64,000 bases of DNA from an uncultured Prevotella sp. (GCA_945875635.1 CAMCLD010000002.1:62001-126000), one strand, 5' to 3'; shown: positions 1 to 9,831, counted from the first letter of the stretch. Notes: generated from the letters alone by a model not told the origin. Numbers and translations are program-made.

Positions 1-294
1 GGCAGTGGAATTGTTGTTGCTTTCCAAAGTGAGACGGAAAAAAAGCAGATGGAGCGTGCTGTCCTTGGAGAGGATGGCTTTGCTGACAAAGGTGGTGACA
101 AGGCTTTGCCAGCGTTATCCAAATTCAAAGGCAAGAGGATTGGCATTGGCTATGTCGATGAGGTGACTGTTGAAAGTGATGGCACTTTTAGGTATGTCAG
201 AAGGCTTAATGGTGACCAAAGCCATCAGGGTAGGCATGTCAGGATATCTGTTGACGATTATAAGATTTTGCATGTTAAATTATATGAGTATTGA
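1..294 (+). CDS. GH35-type beta-galactosidase, C-terminal fragment (DUF5597 end), cut by window start
   Basis: The reading frame is open from base 1, so the N-terminus lies outside the window and the visible 97 codons are only the end of a protein. The tail reads RRLNGDQSHQGRHVRI...HVKLYEY, which matches from memory the end of DUF5597, the beta-sandwich that closes GH35-like beta-galactosidases of Bacteroidetes and Xanthomonas. The catalytic domain cannot be seen. Its position just upstream of a SusC/SusD/xylanase operon, on the same strand, suggests that it removes galactose or similar side chains from plant hemicellulose. The assignment rests on the tail only; another glycosidase carrying the same domain is possible. 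Confidence 0.6.
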   Translation, partial: GSGIVVAFQSETEKKQMERAVLGEDGFADKGGDKALPALSKFKGKRIGIGYVDEVTVESDGTFRYVRRLNGDQSHQGRHVRISVDDYKILHVKLYEY

Positions 295-309
295 AACAAC
301 GCCCCAAAT

Positions 310-366
310 AAGGTTATTAGGTTAAAAGGTTATTAGGTTAAAGGTTTAACAGGTTATTAGGTTATT
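310..366. repeat. Short AGGTTATTAGGTT direct repeats
   Basis: Four imperfect copies of AGGTTATTAGGTTA lie between the GH35 end and the SusC promoter. A second block of AGGTTATGAGGTTATAAGG follows at 551-582, and opposite-sense copies (CACCTAACACCTTAAAACC, CCTTAACCTTTTAACCC) lie at 367-440, so the stretch can fold on itself. The same AGGTTA/AGGTTT words return at 10371-10556 and 40460-40485. No gene is seen in 295-727. Confidence 0.7.
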
Positions 367-493
367 TCACCTAACACCTTAAAACCAGAAACCTGATACC
401 TAAAATTGAGGGGAGGTAGTTACCTTAACCTTTTAACCCTTTAAGCTCTTCGCCCCCTCAAATAAGTATATGAGACAAATAGAAACGTGAGTG

Positions 494-537
494 ATACGTT
501 AAGAAAACCCATGTATTCTAAAATACGTTAACTTTGC
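494..537 (+). promoter_or_regulatory. Putative promoter of the xylan operon with direct-repeat operator
   Basis: TAACTTTGC at 529-537 fits the Bacteroidetes -7 element TAnnTTTGC. No TTTG is found 19-20 bases upstream, as would be expected of an activator-dependent promoter. The nonamer ATACGTTAA occurs at 494-502 and again at 523-531, 29 bases apart, the second copy overlapping the -7 box. That arrangement could bind a hybrid two-component or other PUL regulator; no regulator gene is in the window. Confidence 0.5.
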
Positions 538-592
538 AAGCAGAAAACCTAAATAAGGTTATGAGGTTATAAGGTTATGAGGTCTAAAAAGA

Positions 593-659
593 TTGAAAAT
601 TAAAGATTGAAGATGGAAGATTAAACTTTCAATTTTCAACTTTCAACTTTAATTTTCAA
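593..659 (+). repeat. Leader hairpin made of GATTGAA / TTTCAA repeats
   Basis: TTGAAAATTAAAG (593-605) is perfectly complementary to CTTTAATTTTCAA (647-659). Between them lie further GATTGAAGATGGAAGATT and TTTCAATTTTCAACTTTCAA words that allow alternative pairings. The block lies in the probable 5' leader of the SusC operon, between the -7 box and the start codon. A related block sits at 40510-40562. Confidence 0.6.
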
Positions 660-727
660 CTTTCAAAACCTTAAGACCTGACACATGAGATCTGACACCT
701 ATTAACATTATAAACAATAAATTAACA

Positions 728-3700
728 ATGCACATGAAACGCACTAAAAATGTAATGAAGTACCTTGTCGTGATGTTTCTATTGTCTATTTTCCCATCAT
801 GGGTAATGGCACAGAATGTCACAGTACGCGGTACCGTTACCGATCACGATGGACCCGTGATTGGTGCAACAGTGAAAGTTAAGGGCACGTCAAATGGAGC
901 AGTTACTGATTTAGACGGTAACTATACCATCAGTGTCCCCAAGGGAGCAACGCTTCAGTTCTCTTATGTAGGCTACCTTACCAAAGAAATCAAGGTGGCA
1001 GGAAAAGACAAGATTGACGTCGTCCTTGCAGAGGATGCAGAGCAATTGAGTGAGGTCGTCGTTGTAGGTTACGGACAGATGAAACGTTCAGACCTTACTG
1101 GTTCTGTCGTCTCTGTCAACTCCAAGGCAATAGAGAAATCAGTGCCTACAAGTGTTGACCAGGTATTGCAGGGTAGGGCAGCCGGTGTGCAGATACAGGC
1201 AAATACCGGAACTCCTGGTGGTAGTACCACAATCCGTATTCGTGGAACCAACTCTCTCAATGCAACATCCCAGCCTATCTTCGTTATCGATGGTGTAATT
1301 ATCGACTCTTCTGGTTCTGATGATGGAAACTCCAACCCCCTTGCATCAATAAACCCAAGTGATATCGTCAGCATGGACGTGCTGAAGGATGCCTCCGCTA
1401 CAGCTATATATGGTTCCCGCGCTTCTAATGGTGTCATCATGATTACTACAAAGCGTGGTTCCAACGCTGATGCCACTATCACTTACGATGGATATGTAGG
1501 TTGGCAGAGTATGCCAAAGAAACTTGATGTCATGAATCTGAGGGAATATGCCATTCATTATAAAGATATAACCGATGCTGACATCAAGCCAGAGTCATCC
1601 ACCTGGATTCGTGGTGACCTTATGGGGGAAGGTACAGACTGGCAGGATGAGCTTTATCGCAATGCGCTTATGACAAGCCATAACATATCCATGACCGGTG
1701 GTTCGGAAAAATCCACTTATGCTATCAGTGCTGGATATCTCAACCAGAATGGTATAGCCATTGGTTCTGGTTTCAAGCGACTAAGTCTTCGTGGAAATGT
1801 TGACTCCCAGATAAAGAAATGGCTTAAGGGTGGTGTTAATTTCTCCCTTGCCGACAGTAAGCAGGAGACATCATCTACATATAATATAATAATGACAGCC
1901 CTCACTTCTCAGCCATCTGTGGCAGTGAGGAATCCGTCTGGAGGATATGATGGTCCGGATGACCAGTGGATGCCAGACAACCCCGTAGCATTGGCAGAGA
2001 TTACAGACAACCATAACAAGAAGACTAATTTCCGTGTTAATACATATCTTGATGCTACCATTATAAAAGGTCTTACTTTCAAGACAGAGCTGTCTGCTGA
2101 CTATAACTTCAACCATTATTATTATTACCAGCCAGATTATCAGTTTGGTGTGAAGACCAATGATATAAGGTCTGGACGTTGGACAAAGACTAATACAAAA
2201 TACTGGTCATGGCGTAACATCCTTACTTATAACAACACATTTGGCAAACATAATGTCAATGTCATGCTGGGTCAGGAAATGAGCCATAATCACTGGGAGA
2301 CACAGGTTTCTACCACTACAGGATATCTTTCAAACAGTGCAACGGATATTTCAGCTGGTAGTTATGACGATAGCCGCACTACGGGATATCAGAACGACAA
2401 TTCACTGTTCTCTTATTTTGGAAGAGCCTTCTACAGCTATGATGACCGCTATCTCGTAACAGCAACATTGCGTCGAGATGGAAGTTCCAAGTTTGCAAAA
2501 GGCAACCGCTGGGGATGGTTCCCCTCTGCAGCTCTTGCATGGCGTGTCAGCAATGAGAGCTTCCTGAAGAACAATGATGTTATAAGCAACCTTAAATTGC
2601 GTCTTGGATGGGGTACAACAGGTAACCAGAATGTAGAGGACTGGGCATATACAGCCATGCTTGCCAACTACACCACAACATGGGGAGTAGGTGTGCTTAA
2701 TGCTAACAATGCAAATCCTAACCTCAAATGGGAGACTACCTATTCAACAAACATAGGTCTTGACCTTGGACTTTTTGACGGACGTATCGAGTTTATTGCA
2801 GACTGGTACTACAAGAAGACAAAGGATTTGTTGCTAAAGCTTGACTTGCCAGCATTCCTTGGCTCAGGTGCCGGTTCTGGATATGGTGTGGCAAGCAATC
2901 CATGGGGTAATGTTGGAAGTCTCCGCAATACTGGTTTTGAGTTCACTCTTAACACATATAATATCGATTACAAGGGATTCACCTGGCGTACAAATGCCGT
3001 TCTGTCTTTAAACCGAAACAAGGTTGTTTCTCTTGATACTGCTACGGGCACTTTGCCATACGCATTGCAGATTGGTTCCGAGACAGCAACAGTTACCAAT
3101 ACCGTTGTCGGACAGCCTATCGGACAATTCTGGGGATATAAGGTTATTGGTCGTTTTGACAAACCTGAGGATTTCTATTACAAGGATGCTGATGGCAATG
3201 TGAAGCCTGTGGCTATACCTGAAGGTAGCACAATATCAAAGAGTGGTACATGGCTTGGTGACTACATCTTTGAGGACAGGAACAATGATGGCGTAATCAA
3301 CAATGACGACCAGACATTCATAGGCAATCCTGAACCTAAGTTCACTTGGGGATTTGGAAACACCTTCTCATATAAAGGATTCGACCTCACAATACAGTTC
3401 AGTGGTTCTTATGGCAATGACATCCTCAACTACGGACGCAGAAGCCTTGAGGTGTCTGGAAGCACTTCTAACCTTCTCTCGACAGTGCTCGACTATGCAA
3501 GGGTAGAGATGATAGACCCCAACGGACCTGATGACTACCGAAACTATTATGTTGTCAATACCGACACAAGGCAGCCACGTCTTTATACTTCAAGTGGGCT
3601 GAACCGTAACGACCGTGTCAGCGATGCATATATTGAGGATGGCTCATACATACGCCTCCAGAATATATCACTCTCATATACGTTCCCAAAATCATGGCTC

Positions 3701-3886
3701 AAGGACCTCTTTATAAACAATGTGAAGGTTTATTGCAACCTGCAGAACCTTTATACATGGACAAAGTATGACGGCTATGATCCTGAAGTGGGATGTCTCT
3801 GGGGAAATGCTTTGATGAATGGCATCGACTATGGTCGCTACCCATCACCACGCATCTATACGTTCGGTCTCAATGTCACATTCTAA
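728..3886 (+). CDS. SusC/RagA family TonB-linked outer-membrane transporter
   Basis: The 1052-residue product is the outer-membrane barrel that imports oligosaccharides, here probably xylo-oligosaccharides, using TonB energy and partnered with the SusD-like lipoprotein that follows. A signal peptide ends near VMAQ (residue 29). A carboxypeptidase-regulatory-like beta domain (VRGTVTD... to about residue 105) precedes the plug, with the SusC/RagA signature VVVVGYGQMKRSDLTGSV and the plug end DATAIYGSRASNGV-type stretch near 220-240. The rest is the beta-barrel, ending in an aromatic YTFGLNVTF. No N-terminal STN domain is present, so sigma/anti-sigma signalling is not expected. Two in-frame ATGs (728 and 734) are both possible starts; MKRTKN at 734 is equally good. 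It is the first gene of the operon with 3968-9831. Confidence 0.95.
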   Translation: MHMKRTKNVMKYLVVMFLLSIFPSWVMAQNVTVRGTVTDHDGPVIGATVKVKGTSNGAVTDLDGNYTISVPKGATLQFSYVGYLTKEIKVAGKDKIDVVLAEDAEQLSEVVVVGYGQMKRSDLTGSVVSVNSKAIEKSVPTSVDQVLQGRAAGVQIQANTGTPGGSTTIRIRGTNSLNATSQPIFVIDGVIIDSSGSDDGNSNPLASINPSDIVSMDVLKDASATAIYGSRASNGVIMITTKRGSNADATITYDGYVGWQSMPKKLDVMNLREYAIHYKDITDADIKPESSTWIRGDLMGEGTDWQDELYRNALMTSHNISMTGGSEKSTYAISAGYLNQNGIAIGSGFKRLSLRGNVDSQIKKWLKGGVNFSLADSKQETSSTYNIIMTALTSQPSVAVRNPSGGYDGPDDQWMPDNPVALAEITDNHNKKTNFRVNTYLDATIIKGLTFKTELSADYNFNHYYYYQPDYQFGVKTNDIRSGRWTKTNTKYWSWRNILTYNNTFGKHNVNVMLGQEMSHNHWETQVSTTTGYLSNSATDISAGSYDDSRTTGYQNDNSLFSYFGRAFYSYDDRYLVTATLRRDGSSKFAKGNRWGWFPSAALAWRVSNESFLKNNDVISNLKLRLGWGTTGNQNVEDWAYTAMLANYTTTWGVGVLNANNANPNLKWETTYSTNIGLDLGLFDGRIEFIADWYYKKTKDLLLKLDLPAFLGSGAGSGYGVASNPWGNVGSLRNTGFEFTLNTYNIDYKGFTWRTNAVLSLNRNKVVSLDTATGTLPYALQIGSETATVTNTVVGQPIGQFWGYKVIGRFDKPEDFYYKDADGNVKPVAIPEGSTISKSGTWLGDYIFEDRNNDGVINNDDQTFIGNPEPKFTWGFGNTFSYKGFDLTIQFSGSYGNDILNYGRRSLEVSGSTSNLLSTVLDYARVEMIDPNGPDDYRNYYVVNTDTRQPRLYTSSGLNRNDRVSDAYIEDGSYIRLQNISLSYTFPKSWLKDLFINNVKVYCNLQNLYTWTKYDGYDPEVGCLWGNALMNGIDYGRYPSPRIYTFGLNVTF

Positions 3887-3967
3887 ATCAAAGGAGCAAG
3901 AAGGAGATAAAACAAGTAGAATGGAGATAAAGGACATAACTACATTTAACTCTACAATAATACAATT

Positions 3968-5707
3968 ATGAAAAAATCAATATTATATACAATGTGTTTG
4001 GCAGGAGTGCTTGGCATGAGTAGTTGTGCAGATGACTTCCTTGACCAGGAGAACTCTTATCAGCTCAGTCAGGAGAATTACTTCGACTCTGATGCTGCCG
4101 TGCAGTCATCCACCTCTGCCCTTTACAACTATGTATGGTATGACTTCAACGATAAGTTCTACTATGGAATGGGAGATGGACGTGCCAACAACATCACAGC
4201 GCAGTATTCAGACTACATCTACCCATATACGAACTTCACGGACAACTCCCTGTCTCAGGGTCTTACCCAGGCATGGGGGTCTCTCTACTCTGTTGTTTCA
4301 CAGTCTAACAACACGATTAATAACATCAAGACAAAATGTACATCCAACGTGTCTGAATCTGCCAAAGTGAAGGCAATGGCAGAGGCAAGGTTTATGAGAG
4401 GATTGGCATATTGGTATATCGGTACTCTCTGGGGATGCGGTATAATCTATGAGAATGTTGCCGACATGGTTGACAACTATGTCGTTCCGGCACAGCCACG
4501 TGCTGATGTCATTGAGTTTGCCATAAGGGATATGGAGTATGCAGCAAAGAACCTGCCCACAACACAGGGCGACAAAGGTCGCGTTACGAAATACGCTGCA
4601 TTCGGAATGTTGAGCCGCCTGTATCTCTCAATGGCTGGTCTTACAACTTCAGGACCTTACGATGGCACCAATGTTGCAACAGACTTCAACCGTGGTTCGC
4701 GTAATGAGTATTATCTTGACTTGGCAAAGAAAGCAGCCCTTAAGGTTATAAAGGAGAGTGATGCCAAACTGCTCGATTCCTATGCTGAGTTGTGGGGCGC
4801 TTCTACAATCAACAACAACAGTGAGTCTCTCTTCCAGTTGCAGTTTATTGCCGGTGATGGAGTAGGTGGAGCAGGACAGAGCATGACACGATTCCTTGCA
4901 TGGAGCACGATGGTTGCCGATACCAACGCATGGGGTGGTGCCACATATTGTTCCTATGACCTGTGGGAGGAGTTCAAGGAGTATCTTGATGAGAATCTTG
5001 GTACTGTCGTGGATGATGCCATTCGTCGCCATAACTCTGTGGCATCTTATGGAGAGAGTTATCCCGAACTTAGTGCCGACGCAAGCGACCCATACGTGTA
5101 TGGTGTTACAGAAACTGCTGGCTCACAGGGTGCCAATATCAAGAAATATGTTATTGGAACGAAGAAGGTAAACGGATTCTCAACAGTCAACAACTCTGGT
5201 ATCAATTCCTACATGTTGCGTCTCGCTGAGGTTTATCTTAACTATGTTGAGGCTGTGTTGGGGAATGCCGAGAGCACCACAGACGCTGACGCTATCAAGT
5301 ATTTCAACATGATACGCCGCCGTGCAGGAGTTGCCGAGAAGACAAAACTCACATACGAGGACTTGCGCCATGAGAATCGTGTGGAGTTTGCATTCGAGGG
5401 ACTATACTGGTACCAGTTAGTGCGCCGCAGCTACTACAAGCAGCAGGAGGTTGTCAACTATGTCAACAACCAGAACCGTAATGCAAGCTATTATGAGTCA
5501 TCTACTCATACCTACGAGTTGAGTGACACTTATGTGGCACCAGGTGCAGGAGTGGCTACCGCTACAGCCAAGAGCCTCACTTTGCCGATGGCAGATACTG
5601 ACCAGACAAAGAACCCATATTTGAAGACGGATGCCAATGGTAACATCAGCACACAACCATACGTGTTTGGTGAGCGTGAAATAGACCAGGCTACACTCTT
5701 CGATTGA
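3968..5707 (+). CDS. SusD/RagB family glycan-binding surface lipoprotein
   Basis: The 579-residue lipoprotein lids the SusC barrel and captures oligosaccharides at the cell surface. The leader MKKSILYTM... ends with lipobox GMSSC (Cys20), followed by ADDFLDQE, the usual SusD mature start with acidic residues that favour surface export. The SusD/RagB pattern continues with ARFMRGLAYWYIGTLWGC near residue 140, KYAAFGMLSRLYLSMAG (TPR-like helices) and a C-terminal RRRAGV...LRHENRVEFAFEGLYWYQLVRR block. It starts 81 bases after SusC in a purine-rich spacer with no promoter box visible, so it is co-transcribed. Sugar specificity is inferred only from the neighbouring xylanase. Confidence 0.95.
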   Translation: MKKSILYTMCLAGVLGMSSCADDFLDQENSYQLSQENYFDSDAAVQSSTSALYNYVWYDFNDKFYYGMGDGRANNITAQYSDYIYPYTNFTDNSLSQGLTQAWGSLYSVVSQSNNTINNIKTKCTSNVSESAKVKAMAEARFMRGLAYWYIGTLWGCGIIYENVADMVDNYVVPAQPRADVIEFAIRDMEYAAKNLPTTQGDKGRVTKYAAFGMLSRLYLSMAGLTTSGPYDGTNVATDFNRGSRNEYYLDLAKKAALKVIKESDAKLLDSYAELWGASTINNNSESLFQLQFIAGDGVGGAGQSMTRFLAWSTMVADTNAWGGATYCSYDLWEEFKEYLDENLGTVVDDAIRRHNSVASYGESYPELSADASDPYVYGVTETAGSQGANIKKYVIGTKKVNGFSTVNNSGINSYMLRLAEVYLNYVEAVLGNAESTTDADAIKYFNMIRRRAGVAEKTKLTYEDLRHENRVEFAFEGLYWYQLVRRSYYKQQEVVNYVNNQNRNASYYESSTHTYELSDTYVAPGAGVATATAKSLTLPMADTDQTKNPYLKTDANGNISTQPYVFGEREIDQATLFD

Positions 5708-5749
5708 TTGTCAACTTTAATAAAACCTAACAATTAAAAGACAAAAGAT

Positions 5750-7111
5750 ATGAAGAAATACATATATATGCTGATAGCTGTCATAGCTCCACTGTTTGTA
5801 TCGTGCAGCGATGATGATGACAACCAGTCTGCAACTATGACTATCAACAAGATTTACCTTCAGGACGTTAATGCGAAGGATGAAGTTTATGACCGCGAGG
5901 TTACTTTCGCACGCCTTGGTCAGCTCATCAGAATAGAGGGCTCAGGATTCACCGGATTGAAGAAAATTTATATCAACGGCTATGACACATATTTCAACAA
6001 CGCCTTGATGACGGACAATAATGTCTGGGTTACTCTCAACAAGGATACTCCTGTTGACAAGGCAGACGAGAGTGTAAGAAACACAATCACTTTGGTCAAG
6101 GACAACACGCAGACTACTTATGAATTCATTATAAGGGCATCTGCTCCAAGTGTCAGCAGTGTTGACAATACACTGCCTATGCCAGGAGAAACGGTCACCG
6201 TCTATGGTGCCAACTTGCAGGAAACAACTAAGGTTACTCTGCCGGGAGACGTTGAGATTACTGAGGGTATAGTAAGCGACGAGGATGGTGAGTGGTACTC
6301 ATTCACAATGCCGGCAGGAGTCACAGAAGCTGGTTCCATTACAAGTGAAGGTGCTAATGGTACAGCTGTCACCCCAGCTTACTTCAACAATAACACATGC
6401 TTTGTCATTAATTTCGATGGTACAGGCGAAATGGGTGGATGGAGTGCTACATTCTCATCCGACGACCTTGTTGACGACCCTCTTAACACAGGACGTGGCA
6501 AAGTAGTGCAGATTCTACCAGAGAGCCTCCTCGCTGAAGGACCTCTCAAGGCTGGAGCAAATGCCAAAGGCTTCTGGACTGCAGGCAATGACAATGCCAA
6601 TGACGACTGGAACCGTATGACAGCATATATTCCTGGCACGACTCCTGTAGATTCTGTAGCCCTGCAGTTTGACGTCTATTGTCCAGAACCATGGGACCTC
6701 AGTGGTCAGCTCGAAATCACCCTCCAGAACAACTTGTCTAACTATGGTTATGGTTCTGCCTGCACAAAGCCAAGCAAGGACTATCTCAACCAGGCATATG
6801 CTTGGGTGCCATGGCTTGACCGTGAGACAGGCGAGCACAAGGCTTTCACTACAGGCAATCGCTGGCAAACCATTACAATACCTCTTTCTTCGTTTGGTAA
6901 CTATACCGACAATGAAACAGCATGGACATTCCAGAATGTGATTGACGACCGTAATGCAGGAAGTTATCGCAACTTCGGCATATTGTTCGTAAATCCTGAC
7001 CTTGAGTTCAGCGAGACTATTGTCTATCCGGCTTCAGATTTCTCACAGAAAATCTATTTCGACAATTTCCGTATTGTCCCTATTACGGCAGTTACGGTAT
7101 CTGACTTTTAA
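5750..7111 (+). CDS. IPT/TIG-domain surface glycan-binding lipoprotein (SGBP)
   Basis: A 453-residue lipoprotein in the position where xylan and xyloglucan PULs encode their second surface glycan-binding protein. The lipobox is LFVSC (Cys19), followed by SDDDDN, a strongly acidic surface-export signal. Residues about 30-110 and 130-205 look like two IPT/TIG immunoglobulin-like folds (RIEGSGFTGLKKIYING; MPGETVTVYGANL). The C-terminal half, roughly 215-453, is rich in Trp, Tyr and Asn (GEMGGWSATF, AYAWVPWLD, NRWQTITIPLSSFGNY) and resembles the carbohydrate-binding domain of such proteins. No catalytic motif is seen. It lies 42 bases after susD and is part of the operon; binding of xylan is inference from context. 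Confidence 0.8.
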   Translation: MKKYIYMLIAVIAPLFVSCSDDDDNQSATMTINKIYLQDVNAKDEVYDREVTFARLGQLIRIEGSGFTGLKKIYINGYDTYFNNALMTDNNVWVTLNKDTPVDKADESVRNTITLVKDNTQTTYEFIIRASAPSVSSVDNTLPMPGETVTVYGANLQETTKVTLPGDVEITEGIVSDEDGEWYSFTMPAGVTEAGSITSEGANGTAVTPAYFNNNTCFVINFDGTGEMGGWSATFSSDDLVDDPLNTGRGKVVQILPESLLAEGPLKAGANAKGFWTAGNDNANDDWNRMTAYIPGTTPVDSVALQFDVYCPEPWDLSGQLEITLQNNLSNYGYGSACTKPSKDYLNQAYAWVPWLDRETGEHKAFTTGNRWQTITIPLSSFGNYTDNETAWTFQNVIDDRNAGSYRNFGILFVNPDLEFSETIVYPASDFSQKIYFDNFRIVPITAVTVSDF

Positions 7112-7425
7112 ATAACAGATTTTAAGGACAGATAGTTATGAAGAGAAATTATATAAGGAGTTAAATGGTTAAGGAGTTAGAAGGAAGTTAAAATGGAGTT
7201 TGAAGGGAGTTAAAAGGGGAGTTAGTAAAGGAGTTAGAGAGCCAAATGTTCCACCCCTGAAAGGGTATTCGATTACTGATTGTTGATTGTTGATTGCTGA
7301 TTATTGATTATTGACGGGTAATGGCTTATCATAACTCCCCATCATAACTCCCCATCATAACTCCCCATCATAACTCCCCATCATAACTTCCCTTAATAAA
7401 ATACCACAAATATAAAAACAATAAT
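7112..7425. repeat. Intercistronic GGAGTTA / TAACTCC repeats before the xylanase gene
   Basis: This 314-base gap holds no gene. The first part carries at least five GGAGTTA-type words (7157-7241). Then comes a run of TTGATTG/TTGATTA units (7274-7312), then five tandem copies of the 13-mer ATAACTCCCCATC (7331-7395; the last copy is degenerate). GGGGAGTTA at about 7217 is the exact complement of TAACTCCCC in the 13-mers, so the mRNA could form several alternative hairpins between susE-position and xylanase genes. Confidence 0.75.
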
Positions 7426-9831
7426 ATGAAGACATACAAGATATTATTTCCGGTTTTAGCATCAGCGATGCTGCTCACCGGATGCGACGACCAGATAATG
7501 CAATGGGGTACACCAGATGGTCATGCTGGTGTGACATCTGCTGAAATCCCCCTTGCCGTCAAGGAAGTCCTCGCTAACTACGACAATATTAAGGACTATT
7601 CCCAGCAGTACATGCCCAATACCCTTCTTGGTATCGGTATGGGAGCCCCTATGTACGTTGCCAACGAGAAAGGTGAAGGCGACCTTGCCAATGCCAACTA
7701 CCAGTTGTTCACTGCAGGCAATGCCATGAAGCACGATGCTGTGGTGGCAGCAAATGGAACCCTGAATTTCGGAACTGTAGATGCACTTGTTGAACAATTG
7801 CAGTCTGCTGATATGAAGTTGTATGGACATAACTTCTTCTGGCATACTCAGCAGCAGCAGAACTACCTCAAGTCGCTTGTGGCTCCAGAGATGGTGGTGG
7901 TGAGTGATGGTGCTATTGAGAATATCGTTACGAACTCCGACTTTGAGGATGGAACAGCAAGTGGATATCAGGGTTTCTGGTGCGACTATACCTATGAGAT
8001 TGCTTCTCCTGGACATAATAGTGACAAGTGTCTGCACATTACTACTGGTAAACCTACAAACATGTGGGATGCTCAGCTCTTTTGGGGAGTTGATGGACTT
8101 AAGGAGGGCGTAACATACGCATATTCGTTCTATGCCAAGAGTGACTGTAATCTTGAAATGCAGTTCATTGGTTCACAATCGGAATCTCCATACAGCGGTT
8201 TCTACAAAGACCGTTTCAATGCGGGTAGTGATTGGACCCACTGTCAAGGTGAGTTTACATACGATGGTAATCCAGCTAATATCGGACGTGTAGGTATTCA
8301 GTTCGGTGGCGTAGCCGGTGCCAATCTTTGGATTGACGATTTCGAGTTCGGAAAGAAGAAGGAAGGACCAACCAATTATTGTAATAATGGTTCATTTGAG
8401 AATGGTACTGATGGATGGACGTTGCAGAACCCGAGTGGTGGCATCGAGACTGTCACACTTGCCGATGCAATCAATGGTAGCAAGGTGCTCAAGATGGTTG
8501 CCAGTGAGAGTGCTTCTAATGCATGGGATTTGCAGATTGTCAGTCCTGAGATGCCGACAATGCCAGGAAAGAAAGTGCAGCTGTCATTCTATGTGAAGTC
8601 TGACCAAGTAGGTAAAGGCCGTGTCTCATTCAGCAACTCTTTGAGCAATCAGTGGCCCTGGATGAACTGGACAGGCAAGCAAGATAGTTGGACTGAGGCT
8701 TTCGAAACCTCAACAGGTTGGACATATATAAGTGTTGTATTGCAGAATTTCAGTACAGACTTTGTGGACGGTGCAGCCAAGTGGCAGTTCAATCTTGATT
8801 TCGGATATCTTCCAGGTGTCACCTATTATATCGATGATGTTCAGGTAATAGAATACAATGAGTCTGTTTCTGCAGCAAAACGCGCTACTTCCATATCGTT
8901 TAAGCTCAAGTCCGCCGAGGAGAAGCGCAAGGCTCTTGAAGGTGCTATGGAGTCATGGGTAAAGGGAATGGCTGAGCATCTTGCCGAGAAGGGAATAACT
9001 CCTTATGGATATGATGTCATCAACGAACCTATCTCCGATGGCGGTGGTGTTCGAGGATATGAAGGTGTCTTTGGAGGTTCATGGCAGGATGGCGATGCTA
9101 CCTATTATGATGCCGCACCTGTGGAAAGCACAACCGACGGACTCAGTCTCAACTGGGGGCCAGGTCACTGGTATTGGGGCTACTATGTGCCCGATTATCC
9201 AGTCAGGGCTTTCCGGTTGGCACGCAAGTATCTGCCAGCCGAGACCAAGCTCTTTGTCAACGACTATAATCTTGAGACAAGTCCAGGCAAACTTCAGCAG
9301 CTATGTGACTTCGTCAAGAAGATAGATACAGACAATGGCTCGCCAATAGTTGACGGTATTGGTACTCAGATGCACATCTATCTCACATGCAGCGACGACA
9401 AGACAAAGAATGCCGAGAACATAGCTGCCCTAAAGGAGAAAGTTGACGCCATGTTCAAGACAATGGCTGCTACTGGCAAACTCGTGCGTGTCACAGAGCT
9501 TGACATCGCTCTCGGTACTTCCAGTCCATCTTCTGCTCAGTATCAGGCACAGGCTGATTGCTATCGCATGATTGTCGAGTCGTTCAAGGCAAATGTCCCA
9601 GAGGCACAGCAGAGTGGTATCACTATATGGAGTCTCTCAGACAATGAGGCAGAGCATGAATACTGGCTCAAGGGTGATGTGCCAAACCTCTTCGATGCTG
9701 ACTATCTGCGCAAGTGGGCTTACAAAGGCTTCTGTGATGGTATAGCAGGTGAGGACCTCGGACTTAAGTTCGGTGGTGACCAGTACAAGGCGTTCTACGA
9801 AAAGAACAATGTTTCGGGAACAGTAAAATAA
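7426..9831 (+). CDS. GH10 endo-1,4-beta-xylanase lipoprotein with two CBMs inserted in the catalytic domain
   Basis: The 801-residue product cleaves the xylan backbone at the cell surface to feed the SusC/SusD pair. A lipoprotein signal ends at LLTGC (Cys20), followed by DDQ. The GH10 barrel begins around residues 40-150 (GHNFFWHTQQQ), is interrupted by two CBM4/9-like beta-sandwiches (about 165-310 and 315-478, each with an N-x-x-FE-x-G start and an IDD end), and resumes at about 495. Acid/base Glu534 lies in DVINEP and the nucleophile Glu691 in VTELDI. Such a split GH10 is known from gut Bacteroidetes xylan loci. It is the last operon gene, followed at once by a strong terminator. Confidence 0.95.
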   Translation: MKTYKILFPVLASAMLLTGCDDQIMQWGTPDGHAGVTSAEIPLAVKEVLANYDNIKDYSQQYMPNTLLGIGMGAPMYVANEKGEGDLANANYQLFTAGNAMKHDAVVAANGTLNFGTVDALVEQLQSADMKLYGHNFFWHTQQQQNYLKSLVAPEMVVVSDGAIENIVTNSDFEDGTASGYQGFWCDYTYEIASPGHNSDKCLHITTGKPTNMWDAQLFWGVDGLKEGVTYAYSFYAKSDCNLEMQFIGSQSESPYSGFYKDRFNAGSDWTHCQGEFTYDGNPANIGRVGIQFGGVAGANLWIDDFEFGKKKEGPTNYCNNGSFENGTDGWTLQNPSGGIETVTLADAINGSKVLKMVASESASNAWDLQIVSPEMPTMPGKKVQLSFYVKSDQVGKGRVSFSNSLSNQWPWMNWTGKQDSWTEAFETSTGWTYISVVLQNFSTDFVDGAAKWQFNLDFGYLPGVTYYIDDVQVIEYNESVSAAKRATSISFKLKSAEEKRKALEGAMESWVKGMAEHLAEKGITPYGYDVINEPISDGGGVRGYEGVFGGSWQDGDATYYDAAPVESTTDGLSLNWGPGHWYWGYYVPDYPVRAFRLARKYLPAETKLFVNDYNLETSPGKLQQLCDFVKKIDTDNGSPIVDGIGTQMHIYLTCSDDKTKNAENIAALKEKVDAMFKTMAATGKLVRVTELDIALGTSSPSSAQYQAQADCYRMIVESFKANVPEAQQSGITIWSLSDNEAEHEYWLKGDVPNLFDADYLRKWAYKGFCDGIAGEDLGLKFGGDQYKAFYEKNNVSGTVK

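Noticed and set aside
7331..7395. 13-bp array as a CRISPR
   Set aside because: Units are directly adjacent without spacers and no cas gene is near.
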